Source of the DNA: Cylicocyclus nassatus
Lineage: Eukaryota > Nematoda > Chromadorea > Rhabditida > Strongylidae
Reading direction: 5' to 3'
NCBI GenBank assembly: GCA_958299035.1
Contig: CATQJL010000001.1
Span: 25,348,852-25,412,851 of the forward strand
Length of the DNA: 64,000 bases
Part shown: positions 11,928 to 20,983 of the stretch, one piece after another
Numbering within the stretch: position 1 is the stretch's first letter
How the letters are laid out: every line of letters begins with the position of its first letter
Translations under genes and position numbers: made by a program
Notes under the pieces: model-generated
What the model saw: only the letters and a program-made list of their open reading frames with translations
What the model was told of the DNA's origin: nothing
The model's database searches: none

Positions 11928-12616
11928 TGTAGAATATGTTCCAGAAACAAGGATTACACGAACAACGACAATTATGATGGTACGATGCGGAGCTGCAATT
12001 ACAGAACCGGCTATGGCATGATCGTAATGACCTAAGCGTATTCCGGGAAGAACGTCCGAACTAGAAACTTTGCAACGATTGAACGGAGAGATTGTGTAAC
12101 TTTTTAGAGTTATGTGTAGCGATTCACTAGTACAAACGACGTATAATTGTATAATTGTATAATTGTTGTATAATAAAATATAATAATATAGTATAATTGT
12201 ATAATATAGTATAATTGTTGGTACTCCCACTGTGGGATATAGTATATATACTCCCAAGGTTATTGTAAGGATCGATTCGTCATGACTATGTTTTAGCCTT
12301 TCTCTCTTTTATAAAGCGTCCGTTTATGAATCCTCGTTCTCTCATGTTCTCTTCTCATCCTATTGTGGCTATGCATTTTATTTAGATCCTGTTCATTGAA
12401 GTTAAGTTTTGCATTTCATATAGAATTTCTCTTGTCATAGCTGAATGCTGATTTAGGGCTCGAGGGACTTCCTTTTGCTGGCCTAATAAATTGTTGTTGG
12501 GAAAGAGTTGTTAAGGTTGGCCAATTGAGATAATTTTAAATTATAATAGTTAAAAGAACAGTTTTGATGAATTCTTTCCGCTACGATGACTACGAGAACT
12601 AGGCCAAAACCTTACA
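11928..12616 (+). repeat. 5' LTR of the Gypsy-like element
   Basis: Starts TGTAGAATATGTTCC and ends AAACCTTACA. It contains a (GTATAATT)n-type AT microsatellite at 12140-12215, a TTTTATAAAG TATA-like box near 12308 and an AATAAA polyadenylation signal at 12485-12490. The right partner is 24156-24853. Confidence 0.92.
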
Positions 12617-12630
12617 TGGAGGTTCCGGCA
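12617..12630 (+). promoter_or_regulatory. tRNA primer-binding site
   Basis: TGGAGGTTCCGGCA immediately follows the LTR. The leading TGG fits the CCA end of a tRNA primer. Nearly the same site (TGGAGGTTCCGCA) follows the quite different LTRs ending at 31252 and, on the minus strand, at 24. The tRNA was not identified. Confidence 0.75.
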
Positions 12631-12689
12631 CTGAACAAAATTAGCGTTAGCTTGTAATATTTTAATTTTAGAATTAGAAACTTTAGAAA

Positions 12690-13346
12690 ATGTTGCCCAT
12701 CACTGAGGATCGTGTCTCTACGCTCCTTGATATCTTTAGGAGTGTGCGCGATGAAACTCCTGTGATCCCCGATACACCATCCGAGGAGTGGAAAAAGGAC
12801 CAGGAACGTACCATAACGTTACCTCCATTGGAAATGCGTGCAATCAGACCATACGTGTTTACCTACCGCCTGTCTACGTTGCTCGAGGACGCATGCCAAT
12901 GTCCTCTGATTCACATCCGGACGGAGGACATTTACCGCCAATGCAATCGCCTCCTTCCTCTAGCACTGGCAGCGTACAATGGAAGCTGCGGGCAGTTCAT
13001 CCCTAATCACGTCCATTATCAGGTCCATCAGAGGAACGCTAAGGATTATCGCTTTCCTTGCAATACTTGCCCCAGAACCGGCCAGTCTCATAATTTGAAC
13101 AGACATCTTTTTCATAGACATGGCTATCATCTCAAGTCTCCTCATACGCGCCTGTTGGATTTCTCTCCCAACTCCTCTTGTCCACTGATGCTTCATATTG
13201 AACAGATCTGGTTGATTTTTGGACAATTTCCTAAAATAATTCTCTTTCCAACACGCCAACCCCTCCCTCGTCCTCAATATATTGGGTTTGATCGCAAAAG
13301 GGATGATGCAGATGACTGGGATCCCACGACCTCTGGGACAGTCTAA
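12690..13346 (+). CDS. ORF1: zinc-finger-like protein of an LTR retrotransposon (218 aa)
   Basis: First ORF after the primer-binding site, before gag. The role is unknown; a Gypsy element does not normally carry a gene here. Residues 124-144 form a C2H2-like pattern (C124-x2-C127-x11-H139-x4-H144), preceded by a Tyr-rich segment with YRLSTLLE near 59-66 and AYNG near 95-98. A motif IEQIWL lies in the C-terminal third. The same arrangement (Y.LRLSTII or equivalent, A(F/Y)(N/D)G, Cys-x2-Cys-x8-11-His, then (I/L)EQ(I/V)WL) is recognisable in the ORFs at 26618 and 31748 of two other elements, which argues for a selected protein. An AG after a T-rich run lies 10-25 bases before the ATG in the relatives, suggesting splicing or trans-splicing onto this ORF. 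A nucleic-acid-binding role is inference. Confidence 0.65.
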   Translation: MLPITEDRVSTLLDIFRSVRDETPVIPDTPSEEWKKDQERTITLPPLEMRAIRPYVFTYRLSTLLEDACQCPLIHIRTEDIYRQCNRLLPLALAAYNGSCGQFIPNHVHYQVHQRNAKDYRFPCNTCPRTGQSHNLNRHLFHRHGYHLKSPHTRLLDFSPNSSCPLMLHIEQIWLIFGQFPKIILFPTRQPLPRPQYIGFDRKRDDADDWDPTTSGTV

Positions 13347-13769
13347 TTTTTGAGAAGAATATTTTTCTCAGCTTTTGCGGTGTTTTGAAGTTGTGGGAAA
13401 TGGAAAAAAAACACAAAAAAGGGGAAAAATTAAAAGCAAAAAAAAGCAAAAAACTAATAAACAAAAAAAAAGAATAAAAAATAAAATACAAAAATTTTCT
13501 TCTCTTTTTCTGCATCTAATACTTGCATTTATCCATGAAGTTAATCTCCCTGCTTAGTAATTAGTAGTATTATCATGCTTTGAGTTCATTTATTCCTTTT
13601 ATATTGTGGTGTTGGTCTCATTTATTTGTTTTGTATCTTTGTAGTCATTTCTAAAATAAAAAATTTTAGGACGGACGCGACATCAACCGTCACGGAACGA
13701 CTACTGCGACGTCAGCGCAGGGCACAGCAGAGAGAGAAGATAATTGCCGCTAATCGTCGGAAAGCTACC
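13347..13769 (+). other. A-rich spacer between ORF1 and gag
   Basis: Contains a strongly A-rich stretch at 13405-13495 and the run AAAATTTTAG near 13660-13669, which could be a splice acceptor for the gag message. The frame is open upstream of the gag ATG (from 13626), but the start at 13770 is preferred. Confidence 0.4.
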
Positions 13770-14558
13770 ATGTCGGACGAGGAAAGTTCAAATCAATCTG
13801 CGCCTACTCGAGCGAGCCAGCCAGGTTCTAATCGCCCTAAGCAGTTGACACCAACTTTGACTAATGAAGAATTTGAGGAACAATTATATAAAGCATTTAA
13901 GATGTTGGGTAACAGATTGGACAAGTTTTCTGGCTCGGAGGAGAAGACGTTTGAGGAATTTCTGGATGAGTACAAAGAACTGATACATCATTTCGCCATT
14001 CCCCATCCGATCGCACAAAGGTTGCTGCCAATATACCTGACGGGAGGAGCGAAACTCAAATACCAACAGATTCCGGATCACGATACAATGCCCTGGAAGG
14101 AACTGGTAACGGAACTGGCAAAGCGAATGAAGAATGCGTCACTTCTTGGCAATATCCGAGATGAGTTGCATAGCATGACCCAAGGAAAAGATACCGTAGG
14201 AGAATTTGCGAAGAAGATTTACAGCAAAACAAAAATTGCTTTTCAAGGACAAGGAGAATCTCTAGTCAAGAGAATGGCCATCGATTTTTTCATAAAAGGA
14301 CTCAATCTTGAGATTAGAAAAGCGATTAGAAGACTCCCTGAGACCGATGAATTTGAAGACGTAGTATGCAAGGCAGAAAAGGAACATCGTATTCTGGAAC
14401 AGGAAAGGAAGGAGGATAGAGACGCTCTCCAGGCAGTAAACGCTCTTCTTACGGATGAAAAGATCGCTAGACTTGAACAACAGATGAGCCAGATGAGGAC
14501 GACATCGCAAAAGAAACCTCCGATCAATCAGAATAAGGGAAGCAAGGACAGAGAATGA
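13770..14558 (+). CDS. gag: Gag-like protein
   Basis: Structural protein of the retrotransposon particle. The start is placed at 13770 (MSDE) because the related element B starts its gag with the same MSDE at 27593; the open frame extends upstream to 13626 without support. The body has a retrotransposon-gag-like helical pattern: FEEFLDEYKEL near residue 50, then TGGAKLKYQ, LGNIRDELHSM, QGKDTVGEFA and FIKGLNLEIRKAIRRLP, ending in a Glu/Arg-rich coiled-coil-like tail. No CCHC zinc knuckle is present, unlike the Ser/Arg-rich ORFs of elements A and C. It ends at a TGA (14556-14558), beyond which the same frame stays open through an Arg/Pro/Phe-rich stretch into the glycoprotein-like segment. Confidence 0.8.
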   Translation: MSDEESSNQSAPTRASQPGSNRPKQLTPTLTNEEFEEQLYKAFKMLGNRLDKFSGSEEKTFEEFLDEYKELIHHFAIPHPIAQRLLPIYLTGGAKLKYQQIPDHDTMPWKELVTELAKRMKNASLLGNIRDELHSMTQGKDTVGEFAKKIYSKTKIAFQGQGESLVKRMAIDFFIKGLNLEIRKAIRRLPETDEFEDVVCKAEKEHRILEQERKEDRDALQAVNALLTDEKIARLEQQMSQMRTTSQKKPPINQNKGSKDRE

Positions 14559-15221
14559 TGCGACCACCCTCCAAGACCATTCTTCAATCAGAGGAAATTC
14601 TATCCCAGACGTTTTTTCCAACGCCCACGTCCATTGACCTTCACAAATCGTATGGCATTCAATAGCAGACCGGATGCATCAGGACAAAGAATGAAGACCT
14701 GTAACTGCGGAACACGCCCACATTATTTACAAAACCCACCGGTACTTCGCAATACAACATCTCAACAGCCATCGAGCAACTTCGCTAGAAGTGTGAAGGC
14801 TTATGCTCCGGGAACACATCTACTTTGCGTGATGGCACTAATCACGTTCTGCGGCTATGTAACGGCGGATTACCAGATATGCGGTATAAACCCATACTCC
14901 AACGTTTTCTCACTTCCAGAGGCAATCGATTGTACATCCCCGATGGATGCCCCTATGATACGGACTACGGCGCAACTATTTGCAGACAATTCCAACCCTC
15001 CTTGGTACAACGCAACTAAGTGCTATAGAGACGCTATTGAAGTATCTATCAGCAGCTTCCTTCGCATTCGGACAACGACGACCATATTGCGACGCCGACG
15101 CGTATCAATCCCTCAAGATTTGTGCGTTAAAGCGAAGAAAACAGGGAAGATACATGATCATGAGCTCGTCTTACAAGCCGATGGACTTCGAAGTACGAAA
15201 GAGATTGAAGATGACATATAA
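14559..15221 (+). CDS. Glycoprotein-like ORF, N-terminal part (same frame as gag)
   Basis: Open in the gag frame after one TGA; the first ATG is 14634. An Arg-rich linker leads into a hydrophobic segment (LLCVMALITFCGYV, about 14818-14860) followed by YQICG, which looks like a signal peptide or membrane anchor followed by an ectodomain. Cysteines and an N-glycosylation sequon (NATKC) follow. Element B shows the same sequence of features at 28760-29000 (hydrophobic stretch, FQICG, Cys-rich start), so the arrangement is conserved. The frame closes at 15221, while the continuation lies in another frame (15266). The role, probably an envelope-like surface protein, is inferred from architecture. 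I know no family match. Confidence 0.6.
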   Translation, partial: CDHPPRPFFNQRKFYPRRFFQRPRPLTFTNRMAFNSRPDASGQRMKTCNCGTRPHYLQNPPVLRNTTSQQPSSNFARSVKAYAPGTHLLCVMALITFCGYVTADYQICGINPYSNVFSLPEAIDCTSPMDAPMIRTTAQLFADNSNPPWYNATKCYRDAIEVSISSFLRIRTTTTILRRRRVSIPQDLCVKAKKTGKIHDHELVLQADGLRSTKEIEDDI

Positions 15222-15265
15222 TAATACCATTATGGGGAACAAGGAACTATCTTCGTAGTGTATAC

Positions 15266-17851
15266 ATGTTAGAAGAAGGACAACTCGCTACTTTTGATGG
15301 ACATCACATTATCAGCTCACTAGGAGATACCCAAGATTGTCTCTATACACAAGGATTTTGTCTCACCCTGGAATATACTATCGTTTGGGAGCCAGCGGGA
15401 ACTATTCCAGTATGCAGATTTGAGCAAGTAGGGGTCTTCGAAGCTTTTGTCACTCGTGACTACATAGTCCTGCCCCATCCGGATCTTGTTTTTAGATTTT
15501 CTGAAGACTTTCTACTCCACGAGGAACTCACGAAGCATTGTCAATTGAATACTAGCTACCTTACAACGTCAAACCACGTCATCATCTTCCCTCATGTTCC
15601 TCAAGATGTTACAATTCAGGATTATGTCCTACGCACGGCCCGCCCAAGAAGAACGAAGCGTGCCACACGATATCTCAAGGACAAAAACGGCAATAGCTTT
15701 CCTTTCGAAATTGTACCGATGGAACCTGTGCTCCTGATCAGACGATTATTCAGAGTTAGGCAACTTGGACGAATTCCAGCCTTTAACACACGTCCTATAT
15801 CTTGGTGGAAGATCCTCGCTGAAATAGAACGTTGGAAAGTTACTAATAACGACTTCAGCAGAGCAGCACGGTTGTATAAATTTGAGGATCCACGTCACTT
15901 GGTACTACGTACGATACGGTATGCCGAATACCGCATGAAGCAACTACATCTATTTGTGGAAATCGCGAAGCAGACATCACCGAACTATGCAGTAACTAAC
16001 ATTCGCCGAGATGTAGAATCTGGAATATCCATGATTTTTGATGATTATTTGGAAAAGGAATTCGGAAGGTTCGCGATTAACCTACCAGGATCATCAAATG
16101 CGGATTGGAAAGCCAAAGTTCCCTACTTCAATGCTACAACTACAACCACCTCTACAACTATTATTCCTTCCACGTCTACTACCCCTTCTACAACCACTAC
16201 TATTCCTTCCACAACCACTATTCCTTCTACAACTACCACCCCTTCCACCACTACTCCTTCCACAACTACTACCCCTCCCACAACTACAACCATCTCTACA
16301 ACTACAACCAAGCCCACAACTACGACCCTTCCCATAACCACAACCAAGTCTACAACCACTACCCCTCCCACAACCACGACCAAGCCCACTACAACGAAGC
16401 TCAGAATCACAACGAAGTCCGTAACCACAACGACAAGGACGCCCACAACCGTGACCTTGCCTACAACTACGACGACATTTACAACCGTGACCCAGCCCAT
16501 AACTTCACCTTCACCACCAACGACTTTGATGATAACGACAACGTTGACAACTGAAGAACCAAAGACAACCATTTCTACGACGTTAAGCAGCCCGAGATCT
16601 ACACCTCCTATGGGAGGAACTTCTTTTACTACAGTAACTATGACGACTACGACGACGGCACGCCCTCAATTAATGGAAAAGATATCAAGAGAACATCAAG
16701 ATATCAGTTTGCCGCCGTCAACGACTGTAACCACTACCTCCTTCATCACGCCACCGACAGAACCTGAAGTATACTATCATGCACCTATGGTTATGCTACA
16801 GCCGATGGTACAACCCAAGATTTCAACTTCAACTCCTCCACAAGAAATTTTGACGAGAACAACACGATTTGTCTCCATGTATTGGACCGTACCAGTGGTG
16901 GATTCAGTACTTTCGACTGTATCAGTAGTTGATTCGGTATTGACGTCAATCTTACCCACTACAACGATGATTATGCCAACTACAACGAAGAAGGTAGGAA
17001 ATGCTTCAGCAACAGAAGAAGATACAATCTTCACTACAACTCCTACAACCGTTCCCGCATCCACACAACTACTTGATACGGAAACTATATCTCCACGAAA
17101 TCTCGCGGTGCGACGTCAGTTCAATAACATCTGTGTTACACAATTCCTAGGAGCACAACGCATACGTACCTTGAGCTCCGTCGACCCGACATGGGCCGCT
17201 AGAATACTACTAGGAAGGACTGACATCACGGCCGTTCGGACTGCTGAAAGCTTGCTAATCACGAAATGTCGCCAAGTAACGCCTACATTTGTTTACGAAA
17301 ATCACACGGTTGATGGAACATGTTATACGTTAACACCGGTCAAGGTCAACGACGAGCTTTGGCTTCATATACTTGGAACGCAGGATTTGATTCGGACATC
17401 AAGTACCATCCCATGCCCTTATCTACTACCAAAGCGCTCCAATATGACGCAGAAACTGATACTACCGAACAGTATTATCAATGACAACTCGAAGCCTTTC
17501 CTTTTCGAAGCTCCACTTACCTTCTATCGATTACTTGATAGTTACGCCCCATCAATCATCCCACAGATGGAAGCGATGAAACAAGAACAAGTGGAGATGG
17601 CTCTACGACTTCAGAAAAGAGGAATTATAGAGGAAGCAGTTTCGCGCATACGGAACACCAGTGCGTCCCTGGGTCAGTATCCTGCTCTGCGTTGCTGCCT
17701 GCGTAATCTATGTGAAGCTCTTCTTTATCAGGCGTGCAACATCAACGGCTATGTTCGACATTGCCAGGAATTTCACCCCAAAAGGGAGAAATCAAAGACG
17801 CGCACGTGCGATAAACATGTTGATGACGGACATGTCACAAAACGTAGTTGA
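15266..17851 (+). CDS. Glycoprotein-like (envelope-like) ORF with mucin-like Thr tract, 861 aa
   Basis: Likely ectodomain of a membrane glycoprotein. The frame is already open just upstream of 15266 and continues the 14559-15221 product after a frame change. Seen: Cys residues in the first 50 aa, a furin-like basic site (RTKRA) near residue 130, paralleled by KTKRE in element B, then IERWKVTNNDFSRAARLY matched in B by IKLWNITNADFVRRARMY. A Thr/Pro/Ser tract of about 140 residues spans 16132-16560, followed by a Cys-containing C-terminal domain with NHT and NMT sequons. The hydrophobic segment expected of an anchor lies not in this frame but in the overlapping pol frame at 17661. Envelope genes of Gypsy elements normally lie after pol, so this placement is odd. 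Homology to any viral glycoprotein is not claimed. Confidence 0.65.
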   Translation: MLEEGQLATFDGHHIISSLGDTQDCLYTQGFCLTLEYTIVWEPAGTIPVCRFEQVGVFEAFVTRDYIVLPHPDLVFRFSEDFLLHEELTKHCQLNTSYLTTSNHVIIFPHVPQDVTIQDYVLRTARPRRTKRATRYLKDKNGNSFPFEIVPMEPVLLIRRLFRVRQLGRIPAFNTRPISWWKILAEIERWKVTNNDFSRAARLYKFEDPRHLVLRTIRYAEYRMKQLHLFVEIAKQTSPNYAVTNIRRDVESGISMIFDDYLEKEFGRFAINLPGSSNADWKAKVPYFNATTTTTSTTIIPSTSTTPSTTTTIPSTTTIPSTTTTPSTTTPSTTTTPPTTTTISTTTTKPTTTTLPITTTKSTTTTPPTTTTKPTTTKLRITTKSVTTTTRTPTTVTLPTTTTTFTTVTQPITSPSPPTTLMITTTLTTEEPKTTISTTLSSPRSTPPMGGTSFTTVTMTTTTTARPQLMEKISREHQDISLPPSTTVTTTSFITPPTEPEVYYHAPMVMLQPMVQPKISTSTPPQEILTRTTRFVSMYWTVPVVDSVLSTVSVVDSVLTSILPTTTMIMPTTTKKVGNASATEEDTIFTTTPTTVPASTQLLDTETISPRNLAVRRQFNNICVTQFLGAQRIRTLSSVDPTWAARILLGRTDITAVRTAESLLITKCRQVTPTFVYENHTVDGTCYTLTPVKVNDELWLHILGTQDLIRTSSTIPCPYLLPKRSNMTQKLILPNSIINDNSKPFLFEAPLTFYRLLDSYAPSIIPQMEAMKQEQVEMALRLQKRGIIEEAVSRIRNTSASLGQYPALRCCLRNLCEALLYQACNINGYVRHCQEFHPKREKSKTRTCDKHVDDGHVTKRS
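16132..16560 (+). repeat. Thr-rich mucin-like minisatellite within the glycoprotein ORF
   Basis: Degenerate repeats of ACAACYACY and CCTTCCACAAC encode runs of Thr with Pro and Ser. Such tracts are typical targets of dense O-glycosylation. The repeats also create long spurious ORFs in other frames, including a Val-rich one on the minus strand. Confidence 0.85.
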
Positions 17852-19562
17852 GGAAGAACCACTTTTCGTGCCAAGGATCTACGCAGTCGGGATAGAAACA
17901 ATGCAACATCTACCGTACTTAGAGGTCAGGATCGGAGAAAGCACTGTGACGGCTTTACTCGACAGTGGAGCGACTATTTCGTATATGAGGATGTCAACCC
18001 TCTCGTTAATCCGAGATAGAGGACCACTTGAAGGTGAACCAAAAATGGCAACAACGGCGAATGGTACGACGATACAACTTCCGGGTTCAATCCGTCTTCC
18101 AGTACAAATAGGAACACATGTGATACATCACCGCTTCTACGTAGCAGAAGAGAAGGATTGCCCTGTCCCTCTTTTGTTAGGATCCGACTTTATCCGAGCA
18201 CTGAACGAGGATGGTCTCCTAGTATCACTCGACCTTCACCATAAAACGATACGAATAGGACCGGAGACGATAGATCTGGTTTCAGTCAACTACATCACGT
18301 TAGCAATAACACCATTATATGATGTACGGCTTACTAACAAAGTATCGTTACCCAGACGAACGAATAATATGGTGGAAGCATGCATCGAGGGACTTACTTG
18401 GCCAAGGTGTAGAGATTTCCTCATTGAAGATAATCTTAGGCCAATGAATGAAATATTCATTATCGATCGAGCACTCGTTACTCCTAATTTGGACGGAACC
18501 TGTTACATCAATATTCTCAATCCATCCATGTCTCATGTTACACTTCCTGAGAAGCTCAAAATAGCAGTAGCACATCCTGCCTGTGCATCGGAAGTATGGG
18601 TGCAGCAATCACAGGTCCCACAAATTAGTCCTTCGAAGAACATCCTTTGCCCTTCAATTACCTATATCAACGATCACTCCGAGGATGCAGGTAACAACAA
18701 CGATTTTCGAGTGCCACCAGAGGCGGACTGGGAAACTCGTCTGCCCGAATTTCCAGTCCCACCGTCTGAAGATTATGACATCGCTATGGAAATCGATTTG
18801 TCACGTTCCAACTTAACGGAAAGTCAGAAGAATCAATTACGAGACATCATTAGATATCACGCAAATGCCTTCGTTGGACCAGACGGACACCTTGGACATC
18901 ATAGAGGGAATATACGTCATCGGATTGATCTCACTGAAAATGCGACGATACCAGCTAGGAAGATCTATAGGGTACCTCTGGAGAAGCGACAGGAGATTGA
19001 GAAACAAATAACGCAAATGTTGAAAGACGGAATTATCAGAGAATCATCGTCCCCATTTTGTGCACCTATTGTGTTAGTGAAGAAACGTGAAGCAAACACC
19101 TGGCGCTTCACAATCGATTTCCGCGGACTTAATGCTATAACGAAACCACAACAATCGATTCTCCCAAATATTCAGGACATCATCGACCTCTGTGCCAATC
19201 AGTGTCTTTATTCCTCTCTTGACTTCCAACAAGGTTTTCACCAGATTCCATTGGAAGAGGAACACTGTGAAAAAACAGCATTTGCATGTTTTCTTGGAGC
19301 CTTCGAGTATATACGAATGCCTATGGGATTGAAAGGAGCCCCTGCCACCTTTCAAAGGATAATGGATGACTTCAAAAAGTATTTGAGAGCAAGAGTCTGC
19401 ATATACATTGACGACCTTATTATCACGTCAGCTAGTCCGCAAGAACGCTTGGAAGACATCGACGAAGTTCTAGGGAAGATAGAAATTATAGGAACGAAGC
19501 TGAAGGCGTCAAAGTGTGAATTTGCAAAAGAAGAAATCAAGGTCGGTAGTAATCTGGTTTAA
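17661..19562 (+). CDS. pol: Pol, N-terminal part: membrane segment, aspartic protease, reverse transcriptase
   Basis: Residues 4-23 (WVSILLCVAACVIYVKLFFI) are a strong membrane segment followed by Arg-Arg, unusual for a Pol start. It overlaps the end of the glycoprotein ORF by 190 bases in a +1-shifted frame and looks like that protein's anchor. The aspartic protease has LLDSGA at about 99-104. The reverse transcriptase follows with the palm motifs, including RFTIDFRGLN, YSSLDFQQGFHQI and the catalytic YIDD near 583. The native frame runs to about 19540, where a DNA transposon (19541-20980) interrupts it. The last residues before the stop at 19562 are transposon sequence. The frame resumes after the insertion. 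Confidence 0.88.
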   Translation: MRPWVSILLCVAACVIYVKLFFIRRATSTAMFDIARNFTPKGRNQRRARAINMLMTDMSQNVVEEEPLFVPRIYAVGIETMQHLPYLEVRIGESTVTALLDSGATISYMRMSTLSLIRDRGPLEGEPKMATTANGTTIQLPGSIRLPVQIGTHVIHHRFYVAEEKDCPVPLLLGSDFIRALNEDGLLVSLDLHHKTIRIGPETIDLVSVNYITLAITPLYDVRLTNKVSLPRRTNNMVEACIEGLTWPRCRDFLIEDNLRPMNEIFIIDRALVTPNLDGTCYINILNPSMSHVTLPEKLKIAVAHPACASEVWVQQSQVPQISPSKNILCPSITYINDHSEDAGNNNDFRVPPEADWETRLPEFPVPPSEDYDIAMEIDLSRSNLTESQKNQLRDIIRYHANAFVGPDGHLGHHRGNIRHRIDLTENATIPARKIYRVPLEKRQEIEKQITQMLKDGIIRESSSPFCAPIVLVKKREANTWRFTIDFRGLNAITKPQQSILPNIQDIIDLCANQCLYSSLDFQQGFHQIPLEEEHCEKTAFACFLGAFEYIRMPMGLKGAPATFQRIMDDFKKYLRARVCIYIDDLIITSASPQERLEDIDEVLGKIEIIGTKLKASKCEFAKEEIKVGSNLV

Positions 19563-19738
19563 ACTCCGAGTTTGAAGCTCCGCGTTAACTCAGAGATAAC
19601 TCTGAGTTCCGTTTTTGAAACTCTGAGTTACGCTTATTGAAACTCTGAGTTCCGCTTTCGTAATTCCGATCAACTCTCAAGCTCGGAGTTTTGCTTTGAG
19701 GAGCTGTTAAGCACTTTGCTGCAAAAGCGACGTTAAAG

Positions 19739-19805
19739 TAGGGACTCGAACCTGTATGGTCTAGCGTAAAGATCCTATCACTAAACCGCTAGACCATGAC
19801 ACACC
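19739..19805 (-). repeat. tRNA-like sequence inside the DNA transposon
   Basis: The minus strand reads ATGGTCTAGCGGTTTAGTGA (D-arm-like) and, 30 bases on, GGTTCGAGTCCCTAC (a good box B/T-arm). The acceptor ends do not pair clearly. It resembles a tRNA-derived promoter region and is probably not a functional tRNA. Confidence 0.45.
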
Positions 19806-20021
19806 CATAAACCCTAAGATTGCTTTGCCATAATGTACTCACTCATTCCATTAACGCTTAGCAGGTCAAAACAAGTTATACCAAACCCTCACTCATTTCC
19901 ATTTCTATCGGGCAGTGATGGTTCATCACGAGGATTGGTCTTTTGCGCAGCTGTAAGCTTCAAACAATAGAGAAAGCGGATGGCATACGCAATGATAAGA
20001 ATTGACTATTAGGATTTGCGC

Positions 20022-20535
20022 ACAGAATAAATCCTCCGGGCAAAGTTGCGCTTCCATGATTTCGTCTTACTTACCGTATACCTACCGTAACCGTTCCATA
20101 TGTCACCAGTGTATGTAGCAGATAGATTGTCCGTAATCTGCATCCCAAATAACTCCAGTGTACCAAGTTTCGATCAGTTTCGTGATTTTCTCCTATCTAC
20201 CGTAAACCTACCGTAACCTCGTCAGATGACACCACAGTATAATCTGCATGTCATATTCGTTATCTGCGCCCCGAATAACCCCAGTGTACCAAGTTTCGAT
20301 CAGTTTCGTGATTTTCTCCTATCTACCGTAAACCTACCGTAACCTCGTCAGATGACACCACAGTATAATCTGCATGTCATATTCGTTATCTGCGCCCCGA
20401 ATAACCTCAGTGTACCAAGTTTCGATCAATTTTGTGATTTTCTCCTATCTACCGTAAACCTACCGTAACACCTCTACATGACTCCATAGTGAAAAATGGG
20501 TACCATATGCGTGATTAGCGCACCGAATAACCCCC
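20022..20535 (+). repeat. 126-bp tandem repeat, about four units
   Basis: The phrase AATAAC(T/C)CCAGTGTACCAAG begins near 20148, 20274 and 20400, with a diverged start near 20526: a period of exactly 126 bases. A less similar unit precedes from about 20026. Each unit contains ATCTACCGTAAACCTACCGTAAC. The repeat lies wholly within the DNA transposon. Confidence 0.85.
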
Positions 20536-20983
20536 TGGACCAAGTTTTTACAAAATTTCAAAATTTTGTAAATCACTGCGCACCACGATACCCCCATCAT
20601 GCCTCCTTAAACTACGAGCAAAATGTACCCCGGAGGACTTTTTAGCTGCCCCTCTTCTTTTGCGCACTATTTCTCTTTCTCTGACCAAACTCAGAGTTAT
20701 CTCTGAGTTCCACGATAGACTGGAACTCGCACCAAACTCAGAGTTATCGCAGACACTAGTTGCGTTTGGTGGCGCTGTTTCTTGTGCAGGACGATTTGGA
20801 CAATGTTGCGCTACTAGGAATAAACTACGTGTTGAGGAGAATCCTGCCATATTATCGCTTTCCGGATTTGATCTGTTCAAACACCTGTTAAGGGGGTCAA
20901 AATGTTGCGCGTTAGCTCAGAGATAACTCAGAGTTAACTCTGAGTTATAACTCTGAGTTTCGATAGGTTTACTACCGACCCAA

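Larger units (their letters stand above)
19541..20980. mobile_element. 1.44-kb non-autonomous DNA transposon inserted in pol
   Basis: The termini are GGTCGGTAGTAA and its complement TTACTACCGACC. The pol sequence CAA is duplicated at 19538-19540 and 20981-20983, and pol resumes in the same frame because the 1,443 added bases are divisible by three. Subterminal regions (19560-19690 and 20690-20960) are packed with AACTCAGAG/CTCTGAGTT motifs in both orientations. Inside are a tRNA-like sequence and a 126-bp tandem repeat. A 3-bp duplication is found in PIF/Harbinger and some CACTA elements; the termini do not decide. No transposase is encoded. Confidence 0.88.

Noticed and set aside
16123..16572. 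149-codon Val-rich ORF on the minus strand and Tyr/Asn/His-rich and Leu/Pro-rich ORFs on the plus strand
   Set aside because: All are alternative-frame readings of the Thr-rich minisatellite of the glycoprotein-like ORF.
19739..19805. Functional tRNA gene
   Set aside because: Box B is good but the acceptor arms do not pair and it lies inside a transposon; kept only as a tRNA-like repeat.
20022..20535. CRISPR-like array
   Set aside because: The 126-bp units are contiguous with no unique spacers and sit in a eukaryotic transposon: an ordinary tandem repeat.
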